DNA from: Rahnella inusitata | GTDB lineage: Bacteria; Pseudomonadota; Gammaproteobacteria; Enterobacterales; Enterobacteriaceae | DNA length: 64,000 bases | Direction of reading: 5' to 3' | Assembly (NCBI RefSeq): GCF_003263515.1 | Contig: NZ_JYDE01000021.1 | Coordinates: 1 to 64,000 of the forward strand | In this document: in pieces, positions 31,401-40,725 of the stretch | Numbering within the stretch: position 1 is the stretch's first letter | Layout of the letters: each line of letters begins with the position of its first letter | Program-made: the position numbers and the translations under genes | Notes under the pieces: generated by a model | Told to the model about the DNA's origin: nothing | What the model saw: the letters and a program-made list of their open reading frames with translations, nothing else | Database searches by the model: none

Positions 31401-34400
31401 ACCGGCGCGGGCGCAGTGACGCTGGGCACCGGCACCCTGACAGCGCAAAACAACAACGACACTGGGTTTGACGGCACAATCACTGGCGCAGGTGGCGTAA
31501 CGAAAACCGGCACGGGTACCCTGTCGCTTTCCAGCACGGGCAACAGTATCGGCGCAGCGGAAGTTGAAGCCGGCATTTTGCATCTGACGCAAAATGGTAC
31601 CTTCAGCGCCGCCAGCCTGCTGGTCGATACCGGTGCGACGGCGCAACTCGACAGCACGTCGCAGGTGGCTACCACTGGAAACTCTACGGTTAACGGCACG
31701 CTGGACGTGACGCTCGGCGGTACCGGACCAATGCTGACGGCGTCTGATGCCAGCCTTGGCAGCGGCTCGGTGCTTAATGTCAGCGGCTTTACGCCTGTTT
31801 CAGCCACCAAAGCCAGCGATCTGAACGGTACGGGCGCAGTGATTATCCAGACCACCGGGGGTATTGACGGCGATTTCAGCTCGGTGACCGGCATCACGCC
31901 AAGTGGGGTTGATTACATTATTAACGGTGCGAGTAAATCCACCGACGGCAACAGCTACAGCGTGGGCAGCCTTCTGACGTGGAATGCCGGAACGACGCGT
32001 GCCAACGGTGACTTCACTCTGACCAACGCCGGGGATGCGTTTGACGTGGATGTGGCACTGGCCGACCAGGCGGCAAGCAGCTCCGGCTGGGATGGCGCGT
32101 CGCTTACCAAACTTGGCGCAGGCAATCTCACGCTGTCCGCCACCAATACCTACACCGGCGCAACCCGTGTCACGGCGGGGACGCTGACTACCGGTATCAA
32201 CGACGCGATCGCTACCAGTGACAGTGTCACGGTTGCCAGCGGGGCGACATTGGCACTGAACAACTTCAACCAGTTGGTGCAGGATCTGAGCGGAGCGGGG
32301 ATCATTGCACTCGGGACGGGGACACTGACGACGCAAAATACCGGCGACACGGCGTTCGACGGTTCAGTCACGGGCACCGGCGGGTTGACCAAAACCGGCA
32401 TCGGCGTTCTGACACTTTCCAATACCGGTAACTCGGTCGGCGCCGCCAACGTCAGCGGGGGTACGCTACATCTGACGCAAACCGGCACGTTTAATGCCGC
32501 GTCGCTGAATGTCGACAACGGCGCAACCCTGCAACTGGACGCCAATTCGCAGATTGTCTCTGTCGGTTCGGCGGTGATCGACGGTACGCTGAATGTCACC
32601 TTAGGAGGCATGGCACCGCTGGTGACAGCGGCAGACGCGACGCTCAATTCCTCCAGTTCCACGCTGGATATCTCCGGATATACCAGTGGACCGGTAGCCA
32701 AAGCCAGCGATCTCGACGGCGCACGTACAGTCGTTATCCACACCACAGGCGGCATCACCGGTGACTTCGGTGCTGTTCAAGGCGTCAGCGCGGGCAGTGC
32801 GGATTACATTATCACTGATGCGAAAAAATCCGACGATGGCATGGATTATAGCGTTGGCAACTCACTGGCGTGGAATGCAACGGCACCGCTTTCCTCCGGT
32901 ACCTTTACCCTCAATAATGCCGATACTTTTGATGTGGACGTGGTGCTGGCTGACAAATCCGCCAACGGCGCTGTGTGGGATGGTACTTCACTGACCAAAG
33001 CGGGCACGGGTACGCTGACGCTGTCGGCGGCGAATACTTACACCGGCGCAACGGCTGTCAATGCGGGTACCTTACAAACGAGTATTGAAAATGCGCTGGC
33101 GGCAAGCAGTGCAGTGAATATCGCGAGCGGTGCGACTTTCGATCTGAACAACTTTGATCAGACAGTGAATAACCTTAGCGCGAGCGGTGATATCACGCTC
33201 GGTTCCGCTACGCTGACGCTGGAAAATAACGGCAATGAAAGTTTGAGCGGCGCGATCAGCGGCACTGGCGGGCTGGTGAAAGACGGCACCGGAACGCTGA
33301 CGATGGCTGGTGAGAATACGTATTCCGGCGGAACGGTCATTAGCGGCGGCCAGGTCACTATCATAAACACAAGTTCACTCGGTGATGAGAGCGGGGCAGT
33401 CACAATCAATAACAACGCGGCGCTCGGTGTTAACGTCGCGGGCGAGTTTGCCCACGACATCACACTGGGTACCGGTGGCGGCACTATCATCGGAACATCG
33501 GGAATCAATCTGGGTGGCGTGATAAGCGGCGCAGGCCAGTTGACCACGCGAGGCATTATCGATACCAGCGCGGATAACACCTACACCGGCGGCACCACTA
33601 TCAGCAATGCTTCGACACTTTCCTTAGGGCGCGGTACCACTACCGGTAGTATTCTTGGGGATGTCATCAACAACGGCACGCTGGCCTTTACCCGCAGTAA
33701 TGATTACACCTTTAACGGCGTGATCAGCGGTTCTGGTCGGGTCGATGCGCTGGGAAGAGGCACGGCGACATTAACTGGCGCGAACACTTACACCGGTGGC
33801 ACCAACGTGCTGGGTGCGCTGCGTCTGACCGGCGACGGAACCCTGGGCAGCGGTGCGGTGGAGATCGCCTTGCCGGGCTCGTTATTCATTGATGCGCCGA
33901 CCGGCGGAGACTACACCTTTAGCAACGCGCTGACCGGCAACGGTACGTTGACAGCAGGTCTGACGGCGGGAACCGACACCTTTGCCTTCGATGCCTCCGC
34001 GGGCAGCGCTTTCACCGGCACTGTTGCATTAGGTCAGGGCCAGTTCACGCTCAGCGGCGATAACACCGTGGCATTAACCAACGCGACGCTCCAGGTCGAT
34101 GCGGGCAACATCACGACCGTTGCTGCCACGGATCAACGCATCGGCAATTTAACCCTGAACGGCGGCACCATGGCGTGGAGTGGTCAAACACCGCCGCAAA
34201 TGCCAGCGGGGATCGTTAACGTCACCGACCTGACCCTCAACAGCGGCACCGTGCAGCTGGACGTGCCGGTGACCAACGGTGTCCCTAATCCGGTACCTGC
34301 GCCGGGGCTGAACTTGCTGGCCCAGGACGACGGCGAAATTCAGGCTCAGCTGGTTGCAGCCAGCGGCACGGTAACCGGCGATGCGTCTTCGCTCGGGCTG

Positions 34401-37400
34401 GTCGACAGCAGCGGCCAGGCGGTCGGTAACCCGCAAACGCTGGCGATCACCGAAGGCGCAAGCACAGTAGCTAATGCCAGTTATGATTTCATGCTGACAA
34501 CCGGCAGTAACAACGACGGTCTGTATCTCGGGTACGGTCTGAAAGGGCTGGATCTGCTGAGCGGCCAGACGTTGCATCTGGCACCGGACGGCGGCGCGGC
34601 CTCCGGCAGTGCGGCGTTGAATGCGCTGGTGACCGGCACGGGTAATCTGGAGGTGAACGGCAGTGCTTCTGGCGATCAGACCCTCACTATCTCCAATACC
34701 AGCAACAGCTATACCGGGACCACAACCGTCAGCGGCGGCACGCTGATCGCGGGCAGTGATAATGCGCTCGGGGCGACTTCCGAACTGGTCTTGCAAGACA
34801 CCACAGGATTTGATCTTAACGGGAAAACACAGACGCTCGGCAGCCTGAGCGGTGCGGCGGGCTCAACGCTGAACGTCAACAGCGGGAACCTGACGCTGAG
34901 CCAGGGCGGTCAGAGCGAAGGTGCGCTGACCGGCGCGGGGAATCTGACGGTGAACGACGGTAGCCTGACGGTGAGCGGAGCAAACACCGGTCTGAGTGCA
35001 GCGGTGATTCTCAATAATACCGCGCAGGCGGTGCTTGAGGATGTCGCGGGGCTCGGCACTGGCAGTGTGAATCTCAACGGCGCAGGCACCGGCGTGCAGC
35101 TGACCGGCGCAACCGGTACATTGGCCAACGCCCTGAGCGGCACCGGTTCGGCCAGTGTGCTCGGTAGCTCGGATGTCTTGCTTTCAGGTAATAACAGCGG
35201 ATTTAGTGGTCACTATGTTGTCGATAACACCAGTAACCTGACGGCCAGCACGGCGCAGAATCTGGGTAGCGCTTCCATAAGCAACGACGGTGCGTTGACC
35301 CTTAACAGCGGCGCCGACTGGACATTCACGAACGTCGTCAGCGGTAGCGGTGTCCTTGAAAAAGCGGGCAGCGGTAATATCACCCTTGCCAACGCGAACA
35401 CCTTCACTGGCGGCACCACGCTCAGCGAGGGTACCCTGACGCTGACCAACGCACAGGGTATCGGCACGGGTCCAGCCACCGTTGCTGCACCGGGTACGCT
35501 GGCGATCAATCTCACCAACGGTACATTCAGTAACGCTATTGATAACAGCGGTTTACTGACCGTCAGCGGTGCGGGGAATCAGCTGAGCAGTGCCATCAGC
35601 GGCAGCGGTACCAACCGTATTTCGGCCACCGGGTTGAACATTACCGGCGATAACAGCGGTTTTGGCGGCGCATGGGATCTGACCGCGGACAGTTCATCGA
35701 CCGTCACCAGCGCACAAAATCTCGGTGCAGGCAACGCGCTGCTTAACGGGACGCTCAACGTCGCCCCGGCAAGTGGCAATTTTGCATTCACCAATGCGCT
35801 GACCGGTCAGGGTGCGATGAACGTGGCGATGGCCACGGCGACTGATCGCTTCTCCTTCGGCGCGGGCAGCGGTAACGCCTTCGCCGGACAGGTCAGCCTT
35901 GGGCAGGGCGCGTTCCAGCTTTTCGGCGCGGATACGCTGGCGCTGACTCACGCCACGCTACAAAATCAGTCGGCCAACATGACCGTTGGGGCAGGCACCC
36001 AAAACATCGGCAACCTGGTGATGAACGGCGGAACCACAACGTTCGACGTGCTGACCCACACGTTGATCACCACCAATCAACTGGCATTGAACGGCGGCGA
36101 AATCCGGGTGAACGGTCTTGAGACGATGCCGGATCCGGCCAACGCCACCGTTGAACCGCTGCTTCAGCAGGACGACATTATCGGCGATGCGCTGATATTG
36201 TCGCAGGGTAATACCGGCTCTTCGGCCAACCTGACGCTGACTGATGGATCCGGCAATGCGCTGGCACCCACCATCGCTGATGTCACCCAGTTTGGCAAAG
36301 TCGTTGGGGTGGGGACCTATAGCTACGGGCTGACCGGAAGCAACCTGGAAGACCAGACCGGTCTGTTCCTTTACTCCGGTCTGACCAAACTGGATCTCAT
36401 GGCCGGTCAGCAAGTTTCGCTGGTACAGGATGCCAGCGCGCCGATCGGCGGTAATGAGATGCACGCGCTGATCACTGGCGTCGGGGGGCTCAATGTCGAT
36501 GTGGTGAATAGCGTCACGCTCAACAACCCGCTGAACAATTACACCGGTATCACGACGGTCACCAACGGTACGTTGCGTCTGGGCTTTAATCACACGCTCG
36601 GCAATACCTCCTCGTTGGATCTGCTCGGCACCAGTCAGGTGGATCTGGACGGAAAAACCCAGAGCATTGGCGCACTGAACAGCGCGGTGAACACCAATGT
36701 GAATCTTAACGGCGGCACGCTGACCATTACCGACAGCCAGCGCGCAACGGGCGACACAAACGGCGGAACCGTGACCGGGCGTCTGAGCGGCAGCGGCCAG
36801 CTGATTGTCGACCCAAGCATTCTTACCATCGAGGGGGCGAACCCGAATCTCTCGGCGACTACGCAGATCACCGGCGGCTCGCAAGTCCGTCTGAACAACG
36901 TCCAGGGGCTGGGCACCGGCAGTATCACCCTGGATGCGGCAGACGATTTGCTGACCTTTGATACGATTAATGGCCAGACCGCCAGCGGGGCGCTCAATAA
37001 TCAACTGCTCGGTGCAGGTTCCGTGCAGCTCGACAGCAGCGAAGTGATCAGCCTCGCGGCGGATAACAGCAACTTCAGCGGCAATTTCACAATCGGCAGT
37101 GACGCCACGCTGATTGCCTCGCAAACGGCGAACCTCGGCACGGCGACCCTCACCGACAACGGCTTGTTGCAGATTAACAACGCCGCTGACATGACGCTGA
37201 CTAACAGCGTCACCGGCACCGGCGGACTGGTGAAAACCGGCGCAGGCACGCTGACCGTCTATCAACCCGCGTATTCCGGCACCACCGATATCAACAGCGG
37301 AACGGTGATTGTCGGAGACGGCACACAAACAGGTGCCAGACTGGGTGCGGATAGTGCAGGTGCGGTAACCGTGGCATCGGGCGCGATGCTCTCCGGCGAC

Positions 37401-38861
37401 GGCACCGTCAGCGGCGACGTGACCAACAACGGAACATTAGCTTCGCTGAACAGCCTCCCGGCTTACGGCTCTGCGGTGGCCAGCGTACTGAACCTCAACG
37501 GTAATCTGAACAACAACGGTTTGTTGCAACTGGCCGGTTCAACGGTCGGTAATACACTGTCCGTCGGCGGTAACTATGTCGGCGGTGGTATACTGGCGCT
37601 GCGAACCGTACTCGGTGGTGATAACTCGGCAACCGATAAACTGGTCGTGGCAGGTGATACATCCGGGACCACGCAGGTCACGGTGCAAAATGCCGGCGGG
37701 AGCGGCGCGCAGACCAACACCGGGATTCAGGTGGTGGACGTCGGCGGGGCATCGAACGGTGTGTTCAGCCTCAATGGCCGTGCCGTGGCGGGCGCGTATG
37801 AATATCATCTGGTCAGAAACAGCGCTAATGGCGACTGGTATCTTCAGTCCGGCAATGACACACCAACGCCGCCGCAGCCGCCAGAACCGCCAACGCCTCC
37901 GACGCCATCTTCCAACAGCTTCCGTCCTGAACCGGGCGCGTATCTGGCGAACCAGCGTGCGGCACAGAACATGTTCCTGCACACGCTGTATGACCGTTCT
38001 GGGGCAGCCCGCAGCAGTCAGGAGACCGACATGGCGAAAGGCTGGGGGCGTCTGGGCGGCGATTACACTAAACAGAAAAGTAACGGCGGTCTGTACGATG
38101 AGAAAACCCACACCACGCTGGTGCAACTGGGCAGCGATTTGTATCAGCTCGATGGTGCAAACGGTGAACAGGTCAACGCCGGTGTGATGGCGGGCTACGG
38201 CCACTCCAGCAGCAATACCAGCGTGAAAAACAGTACTTACGAAGCCAGTGGTCAGGTGAACGGCTACAGCATAGGGGCTTATGGCACATGGTATGCGCAG
38301 GCTGATCGCGTGACCGGGGCCTACGTCGATAGCTGGATCCAGCACGCCTGGTATAAAAACGATGTCAACGGCGACAGCTTACCGCAGGAGTCTTATGACA
38401 GTCAGGGGACGGATGTCTCACTCGAAACCGGTTATGGCTTCGCGCTAAAACAATCCGATGAAGTCCGTTGGCTAGTCACGCCTCAGGCACAGCTGGTCTA
38501 TAGCCACTACGAAACTGACGGTCACACCGAGCAAAACGGTACACACGTCAACGCCAACGGCGACGACGGCATCAGAACCCGCATGGGCGTTCGTCTGACC
38601 CGCCAGAACACAGTGAAACTGAACAGTGCGCAACCGTTCGTCGAAGTGAACTGGTACAACGGCAAGCCTGCGTCAGACAGCGTGGACTTCAATCAGGTGC
38701 GTTTTGAAAATGCGACGTCAGTGAACCGTTACGAAGTCAAAGCCGGGGTGACGGGGTCCATCAATGAAAAATGGCAGACCTGGGGACAAGTCAGCAGCAC
38801 CTGGGGTGATAACAACTATCAGGGCTATCAGGGCATGGTGGGGGTGAAATACCAGTGGTAA
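28479..38861 (+). CDS. Giant autotransporter adhesin (type Va secretion)
   Basis: About 3460 residues. An extended signal peptide comes first: a charged stretch of ~27 residues, then hydrophobic LYIALKIILLSSTLGI and cleavage near QHALA. The passenger to about residue 3125 is Gly/Thr/Asn/Ser-rich, almost Cys-free and built of beta-helix rungs with many autotransporter repeats such as LTKLGAGNLTLSATNTYTGA. A proline linker (PPQPPEPPTPPTP, 37873-37911) leads to a C-terminal 12-strand autotransporter barrel of ~300 residues starting FRPEPGAYLANQRAAQNMF and ending VGVKYQW with a terminal aromatic. I prefer ATG 28479 to 28443. Probably adhesion or aggregation on host or plant surfaces; AIDA/pertactin-like lineage. 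Confidence 0.93.
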   Translation: MQSEQHSFNSEKIKRELKDYPLNKLYIALKIILLSSTLGIQHALAVDLPSAGAGCDGGTTTCNVTLSLGTDFDVISNISAPVDALSADATVTGSTFTIDSGVSVTGGTSGSGLNFATDSSANTITNNGTIQGGNGLNFNGGNDFTVINNGLIDSTGGTTFYGLANFGSGMTLTNNEGATISGSHGVINGSASTGGATINNAGSITSDEGNAGVAIKLYGSNNTINLNTSSDITGDIQLETGQTGNVLNLLGGSASVGTFGNNVNSNSINTLNINAPGVEWDLTNTLPVAGAINLIAGNVVVTGDLSSTAPGGTTIGSGTTLQIGDGGTAGTLDSVVVNNGTLTFNRSDDLTFADNISGTGVVAQTGSGVTNLAGSGTWSGGTQVTSGTLNGMAATNALGTGTVSVTNGAIVQLGDASTFADYYFSANALSLDASTLLMKGTQATPISGDVTYHFDSLTSPISLSNSTLDFEQFAGANIIFNGDVDALNTSSLNYAADSGAHTLAMNGNLTGSGTFSVNMSENTPDSLGLAFNGAANNYTGTVSLNGDAYTVDVNTLLGQASWSINGAQTLNFNGSNTHAATAISTGSGSIVNITDADTTLQVGAGTVNGVIGGLGSLTKSSTGILTLNGVNTYTGTTEIAGGTINLGVANAIATSSSVKMDTNTTLGFRNFDQTLQNLNGTGTITLGTGDLTAQNNTDTQFSGKITGTGDVIKTGTGELSLSGNANSVGATTVNAGNLHFAQNGAYTTTNLTVNTGGAAQLDSNAHVTSSGVADIEGELNVALGGTTPKITADTATLGAGSTLDVSGFSSVTATKASDLNGTRTVILQTTNGITGDFGTVTGVTGSNVDYYFNDAKLSADGKNYSLGSELAWTSGTSQATGNFTLADAGDAFDVDVALGDETANGTTWDGTSLTKLGAGNLTLSKTNTFTGSTDIEAGTLTTGIANAFATSSAVNVASGATLALNNFSQTAQDLTGAGAVTLGTGTLTAQNNNDTGFDGTITGAGGVTKTGTGTLSLSSTGNSIGAAEVEAGILHLTQNGTFSAASLLVDTGATAQLDSTSQVATTGNSTVNGTLDVTLGGTGPMLTASDASLGSGSVLNVSGFTPVSATKASDLNGTGAVIIQTTGGIDGDFSSVTGITPSGVDYIINGASKSTDGNSYSVGSLLTWNAGTTRANGDFTLTNAGDAFDVDVALADQAASSSGWDGASLTKLGAGNLTLSATNTYTGATRVTAGTLTTGINDAIATSDSVTVASGATLALNNFNQLVQDLSGAGIIALGTGTLTTQNTGDTAFDGSVTGTGGLTKTGIGVLTLSNTGNSVGAANVSGGTLHLTQTGTFNAASLNVDNGATLQLDANSQIVSVGSAVIDGTLNVTLGGMAPLVTAADATLNSSSSTLDISGYTSGPVAKASDLDGARTVVIHTTGGITGDFGAVQGVSAGSADYIITDAKKSDDGMDYSVGNSLAWNATAPLSSGTFTLNNADTFDVDVVLADKSANGAVWDGTSLTKAGTGTLTLSAANTYTGATAVNAGTLQTSIENALAASSAVNIASGATFDLNNFDQTVNNLSASGDITLGSATLTLENNGNESLSGAISGTGGLVKDGTGTLTMAGENTYSGGTVISGGQVTIINTSSLGDESGAVTINNNAALGVNVAGEFAHDITLGTGGGTIIGTSGINLGGVISGAGQLTTRGIIDTSADNTYTGGTTISNASTLSLGRGTTTGSILGDVINNGTLAFTRSNDYTFNGVISGSGRVDALGRGTATLTGANTYTGGTNVLGALRLTGDGTLGSGAVEIALPGSLFIDAPTGGDYTFSNALTGNGTLTAGLTAGTDTFAFDASAGSAFTGTVALGQGQFTLSGDNTVALTNATLQVDAGNITTVAATDQRIGNLTLNGGTMAWSGQTPPQMPAGIVNVTDLTLNSGTVQLDVPVTNGVPNPVPAPGLNLLAQDDGEIQAQLVAASGTVTGDASSLGLVDSSGQAVGNPQTLAITEGASTVANASYDFMLTTGSNNDGLYLGYGLKGLDLLSGQTLHLAPDGGAASGSAALNALVTGTGNLEVNGSASGDQTLTISNTSNSYTGTTTVSGGTLIAGSDNALGATSELVLQDTTGFDLNGKTQTLGSLSGAAGSTLNVNSGNLTLSQGGQSEGALTGAGNLTVNDGSLTVSGANTGLSAAVILNNTAQAVLEDVAGLGTGSVNLNGAGTGVQLTGATGTLANALSGTGSASVLGSSDVLLSGNNSGFSGHYVVDNTSNLTASTAQNLGSASISNDGALTLNSGADWTFTNVVSGSGVLEKAGSGNITLANANTFTGGTTLSEGTLTLTNAQGIGTGPATVAAPGTLAINLTNGTFSNAIDNSGLLTVSGAGNQLSSAISGSGTNRISATGLNITGDNSGFGGAWDLTADSSSTVTSAQNLGAGNALLNGTLNVAPASGNFAFTNALTGQGAMNVAMATATDRFSFGAGSGNAFAGQVSLGQGAFQLFGADTLALTHATLQNQSANMTVGAGTQNIGNLVMNGGTTTFDVLTHTLITTNQLALNGGEIRVNGLETMPDPANATVEPLLQQDDIIGDALILSQGNTGSSANLTLTDGSGNALAPTIADVTQFGKVVGVGTYSYGLTGSNLEDQTGLFLYSGLTKLDLMAGQQVSLVQDASAPIGGNEMHALITGVGGLNVDVVNSVTLNNPLNNYTGITTVTNGTLRLGFNHTLGNTSSLDLLGTSQVDLDGKTQSIGALNSAVNTNVNLNGGTLTITDSQRATGDTNGGTVTGRLSGSGQLIVDPSILTIEGANPNLSATTQITGGSQVRLNNVQGLGTGSITLDAADDLLTFDTINGQTASGALNNQLLGAGSVQLDSSEVISLAADNSNFSGNFTIGSDATLIASQTANLGTATLTDNGLLQINNAADMTLTNSVTGTGGLVKTGAGTLTVYQPAYSGTTDINSGTVIVGDGTQTGARLGADSAGAVTVASGAMLSGDGTVSGDVTNNGTLASLNSLPAYGSAVASVLNLNGNLNNNGLLQLAGSTVGNTLSVGGNYVGGGILALRTVLGGDNSATDKLVVAGDTSGTTQVTVQNAGGSGAQTNTGIQVVDVGGASNGVFSLNGRAVAGAYEYHLVRNSANGDWYLQSGNDTPTPPQPPEPPTPPTPSSNSFRPEPGAYLANQRAAQNMFLHTLYDRSGAARSSQETDMAKGWGRLGGDYTKQKSNGGLYDEKTHTTLVQLGSDLYQLDGANGEQVNAGVMAGYGHSSSNTSVKNSTYEASGQVNGYSIGAYGTWYAQADRVTGAYVDSWIQHAWYKNDVNGDSLPQESYDSQGTDVSLETGYGFALKQSDEVRWLVTPQAQLVYSHYETDGHTEQNGTHVNANGDDGIRTRMGVRLTRQNTVKLNSAQPFVEVNWYNGKPASDSVDFNQVRFENATSVNRYEVKAGVTGSINEKWQTWGQVSSTWGDNNYQGYQGMVGVKYQW
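30322..33300 (+). repeat. Three tandem passenger repeats of 296-297 residues
   Basis: Equivalent points are 31086, 31974 and 32865 (LAW/LTW/LAW motifs), giving periods of 888 and 891 bp. Each unit has, in order, FDVDVALxD, WDGxSLTKLGAGNLTLS, TYTGAT, LALNNFxQ, LTLSNTGNSVGAA, HLTQxGTF, LDVTLGG, VSGFT, KASDLNGxR and GDFxxV. A partial first copy runs from about 30322 and a partial last copy ends near 33300. Copies differ enough to be old, but recombination between them could change adhesin length. Confidence 0.85.
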
Positions 38862-38890
38862 GACGATAACCCTGTCAGTTGATGTACTGA

Positions 38891-38927
38891 AAAAGCCGCA
38901 GCGATTATCCCTCGTTGCGGCTTTTTT
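38891..38927 (+). terminator. Terminator of the autotransporter gene
   Basis: AAAAGCCGCA (38891-38900) pairs with TGCGGCTTTT (38916-38925), followed by more Ts. A-run and T-run on both sides make it usable by the convergent kdgF as well. Confidence 0.88.
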
Positions 38928-38939
38928 AATGTGAGGAAA

Positions 38940-39260
38940 TCAGAGGAAATCTTGTCTCTGCGGCGTAAAGGTATCGAGCAGTACGCCTTTTTCCAGACAC
39001 ACGCAGCCGTGCATGATGTACGGTTTTTTGTACAACGTGTCACCTGCCGACACTTCCCGCGTTTCTTCACCAATAGTGAATTTGAAGCGTCCGGACAGCA
39101 CGTACGTCAGCTGTTCATGCACGTGATTATGCATCGGGCCGACCGCGCCTTCTTCAAAATACACTTCGACCGCCATCATGGTGCCGTCGTGCGCCAGAAC
39201 GCGACGGCTCACACCGTCGCCCAGATCCTGCAATGGAATGTCTTTTCTAAAGATGAACAT
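38940..39260 (-). CDS. kdgF: Cupin, KdgF-type pectin-degradation protein
   Basis: 106-residue single cupin. Metal-ligand motif PMHNHVHEQLTYVLSGRFKF and second motif histidine in KKPYIMHGCVCLE are intact. It follows ogl by 3 bp, the classic pairing. KdgF converts 4,5-unsaturated monouronates, the products of oligogalacturonate lyases, to the linear ketouronate that enters the kdu/kdg pathway. Cytoplasmic. Confidence 0.85.
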   Translation of the reverse strand: MFIFRKDIPLQDLGDGVSRRVLAHDGTMMAVEVYFEEGAVGPMHNHVHEQLTYVLSGRFKFTIGEETREVSAGDTLYKKPYIMHGCVCLEKGVLLDTFTPQRQDFL

Positions 39261-39263
39261 CAG

Positions 39264-40445
39264 TTAGTCCTTACGTAATGAGCTGAGCAGGGCATCAGGA
39301 ATTTCAGCCAGATACAACGCCGGTAAACCTTCATAATCGCTGGTGAACAGCACGTGACGATCGTCCGGCGAGAAAGAAGGGTGCGGATGCGTGACCTGAC
39401 GGTCGCCGTCGAGCACTCGCCATGAACTGTTGTGCGCCGCCAGCGGGGCATGCTGACGTGTTTGGGCATCAAAAATGTACAGCCAGGGATCGTTTTCAAT
39501 CGTATGACTGGCAGTATCTTTCACATCTACCGGCGTACCGGAACCGTCGCCGACCAGCAGTGAACCCTTTTCATTGCTCATCAGATGGGAACAGGCAGGC
39601 ATGGTCATCAGGCTGATATCTTCGCCGGTTTGCGGATCATAACGGCGAATATGGCGATCGTGCTGGCCTTTCAGGTAGGAGACGTACATCAGCGCGGAGC
39701 CGTCCGGTACCCAGAATTCGTGCGTGCAGCTTTCGCCCGGCGCATGTTCCTTCACCTTGCGCACATGGGTGCCGTCCTCATTGACCAGCCACATGCGCGC
39801 ATCGACCAGATCGTGCGGGCCTTCATGGCAAAACGCGACGGTGCTGTCATCATACGGACGATAGATAGGATGGCCGAGCCATTCATTTTTCTCATGAATG
39901 ACGGTGGATTTTCCGCTCAGCAGATCCACCTTCAGCAAGCGGCAGTGAGGATTGCTGTGGTAGAACTCCTGGAAGATTTTCCAGTCTGAGAGCGGCGTCC
40001 AGTCTTCGCGGCTGATCTCAATGCCCACCAGGCTGGTGCATTCGCTGTTCGCCACCCAGGTGCCGTAACCGACCCATTCTTCCGGCACCTGATATACCGT
40101 TGCTTCGCTAAAATCCGCCAGTGTGACCCGTTGCAGACGACGTTCGTTTTTAACGTAATACAGGTACTGATCGTCCGGGGAAAGGAATCCGCCAAAGGTG
40201 TTATCGCCTTCACCTTCGGTCAGTTGCACCGCTTTTTGGGTGCTCAGATCCAGCAGATAATAATTGCGATTGCCGTCAAATTCCCCTGCAAACAAAACCT
40301 TACTGCCATCGCGGGTAAAACATTTTTGATAGAAATAGTTGCGATGACAGAGCACATCGGGCGGGGTCAGACGGGTGACGCGCGCACCGGTTTGCGGGTC
40401 AGGAACGGTGTGGAAACTGAATTGAATCTGAGAACCTTTCGCCAT
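39264..40445 (-). CDS. ogl: Oligogalacturonate lyase (PL22)
   Basis: 393 residues, close to the ~388 of Dickeya Ogl. A seven-bladed beta-propeller is suggested by repeated strands (LLDLSTQKAVQLTEGEGDN, YLYYVKNERRLQRV). Conserved His-rich segments CHRNYFYQKCFTRDGSKVLF, FCHEGPHDLVDARMWLVNED, CTHEFWVPDGSALMYVSY and QVTHPHPSFSPDD carry the Mn-binding residues. It cleaves digalacturonate and short oligogalacturonides in the cytoplasm by beta-elimination. Forms an operon with kdgF. Confidence 0.95.
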   Translation of the reverse strand: MAKGSQIQFSFHTVPDPQTGARVTRLTPPDVLCHRNYFYQKCFTRDGSKVLFAGEFDGNRNYYLLDLSTQKAVQLTEGEGDNTFGGFLSPDDQYLYYVKNERRLQRVTLADFSEATVYQVPEEWVGYGTWVANSECTSLVGIEISREDWTPLSDWKIFQEFYHSNPHCRLLKVDLLSGKSTVIHEKNEWLGHPIYRPYDDSTVAFCHEGPHDLVDARMWLVNEDGTHVRKVKEHAPGESCTHEFWVPDGSALMYVSYLKGQHDRHIRRYDPQTGEDISLMTMPACSHLMSNEKGSLLVGDGSGTPVDVKDTASHTIENDPWLYIFDAQTRQHAPLAAHNSSWRVLDGDRQVTHPHPSFSPDDRHVLFTSDYEGLPALYLAEIPDALLSSLRKD

Positions 40446-40501
40446 GATTCACCTCATAAGTGGCAATAAAATCAGCCGGTCACTGGCTTTCATTTATTAA
40501 T

Positions 40502-40516
40502 TGAAATGTGATTTCA
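40502..40516. promoter_or_regulatory. Candidate KdgR box upstream of ogl
   Basis: Dyad TGAAAT-GTG-ATTTCA about 57 bp upstream of ogl resembles the KdgR consensus (GAAA-N6-TTTCA) but with one base less in the spacer. KdgR normally represses ogl and kdgF. Confidence 0.45.
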
Positions 40517-40575
40517 TTAAATTGAAAACACATTACCACTTACTGCCGCGGACTGACGGCGGGCGCTGCCAAAAA

Positions 40576-40622
40576 TGTAATGCTGATCACATTTTTCCCT
40601 TCTGTAAAAAACATTCTATAAT
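40576..40622 (+). promoter_or_regulatory. CRP site and promoter, probably proP P1-like
   Basis: TGTAA-TGCTGA-TCACA (40576-40591) matches CRP at 9 of 10 half-site positions. It is followed by a perfect TATAAT at 40617-40622, directed toward proP about 100 bp away. E. coli proP also has a CRP site at its P1 promoter. The same site could act on the divergent ogl-kdgF operon. Confidence 0.55.
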
Positions 40623-40725
40623 GTCATGGTTTCGTAAATAACAATTGATGCCCGAAATACATTAAGGGTACTGAACAAATACCTCACGCTTTACACAGTG
40701 GAGTTATTTTAGAAAAGGGATGTAC

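Noticed and set aside
31086-33300. CRISPR-like or DNA-level tandem array
   Set aside because: The repeats are about 890 bp, keep reading frame and vary by substitution; they are protein repeats, not spacer-repeat units.
35958-37328. 456-residue minus-strand ORF within the autotransporter
   Set aside because: Shadow of the repetitive Thr/Gly/Asn coding strand; several similar reverse frames occur along the whole gene.
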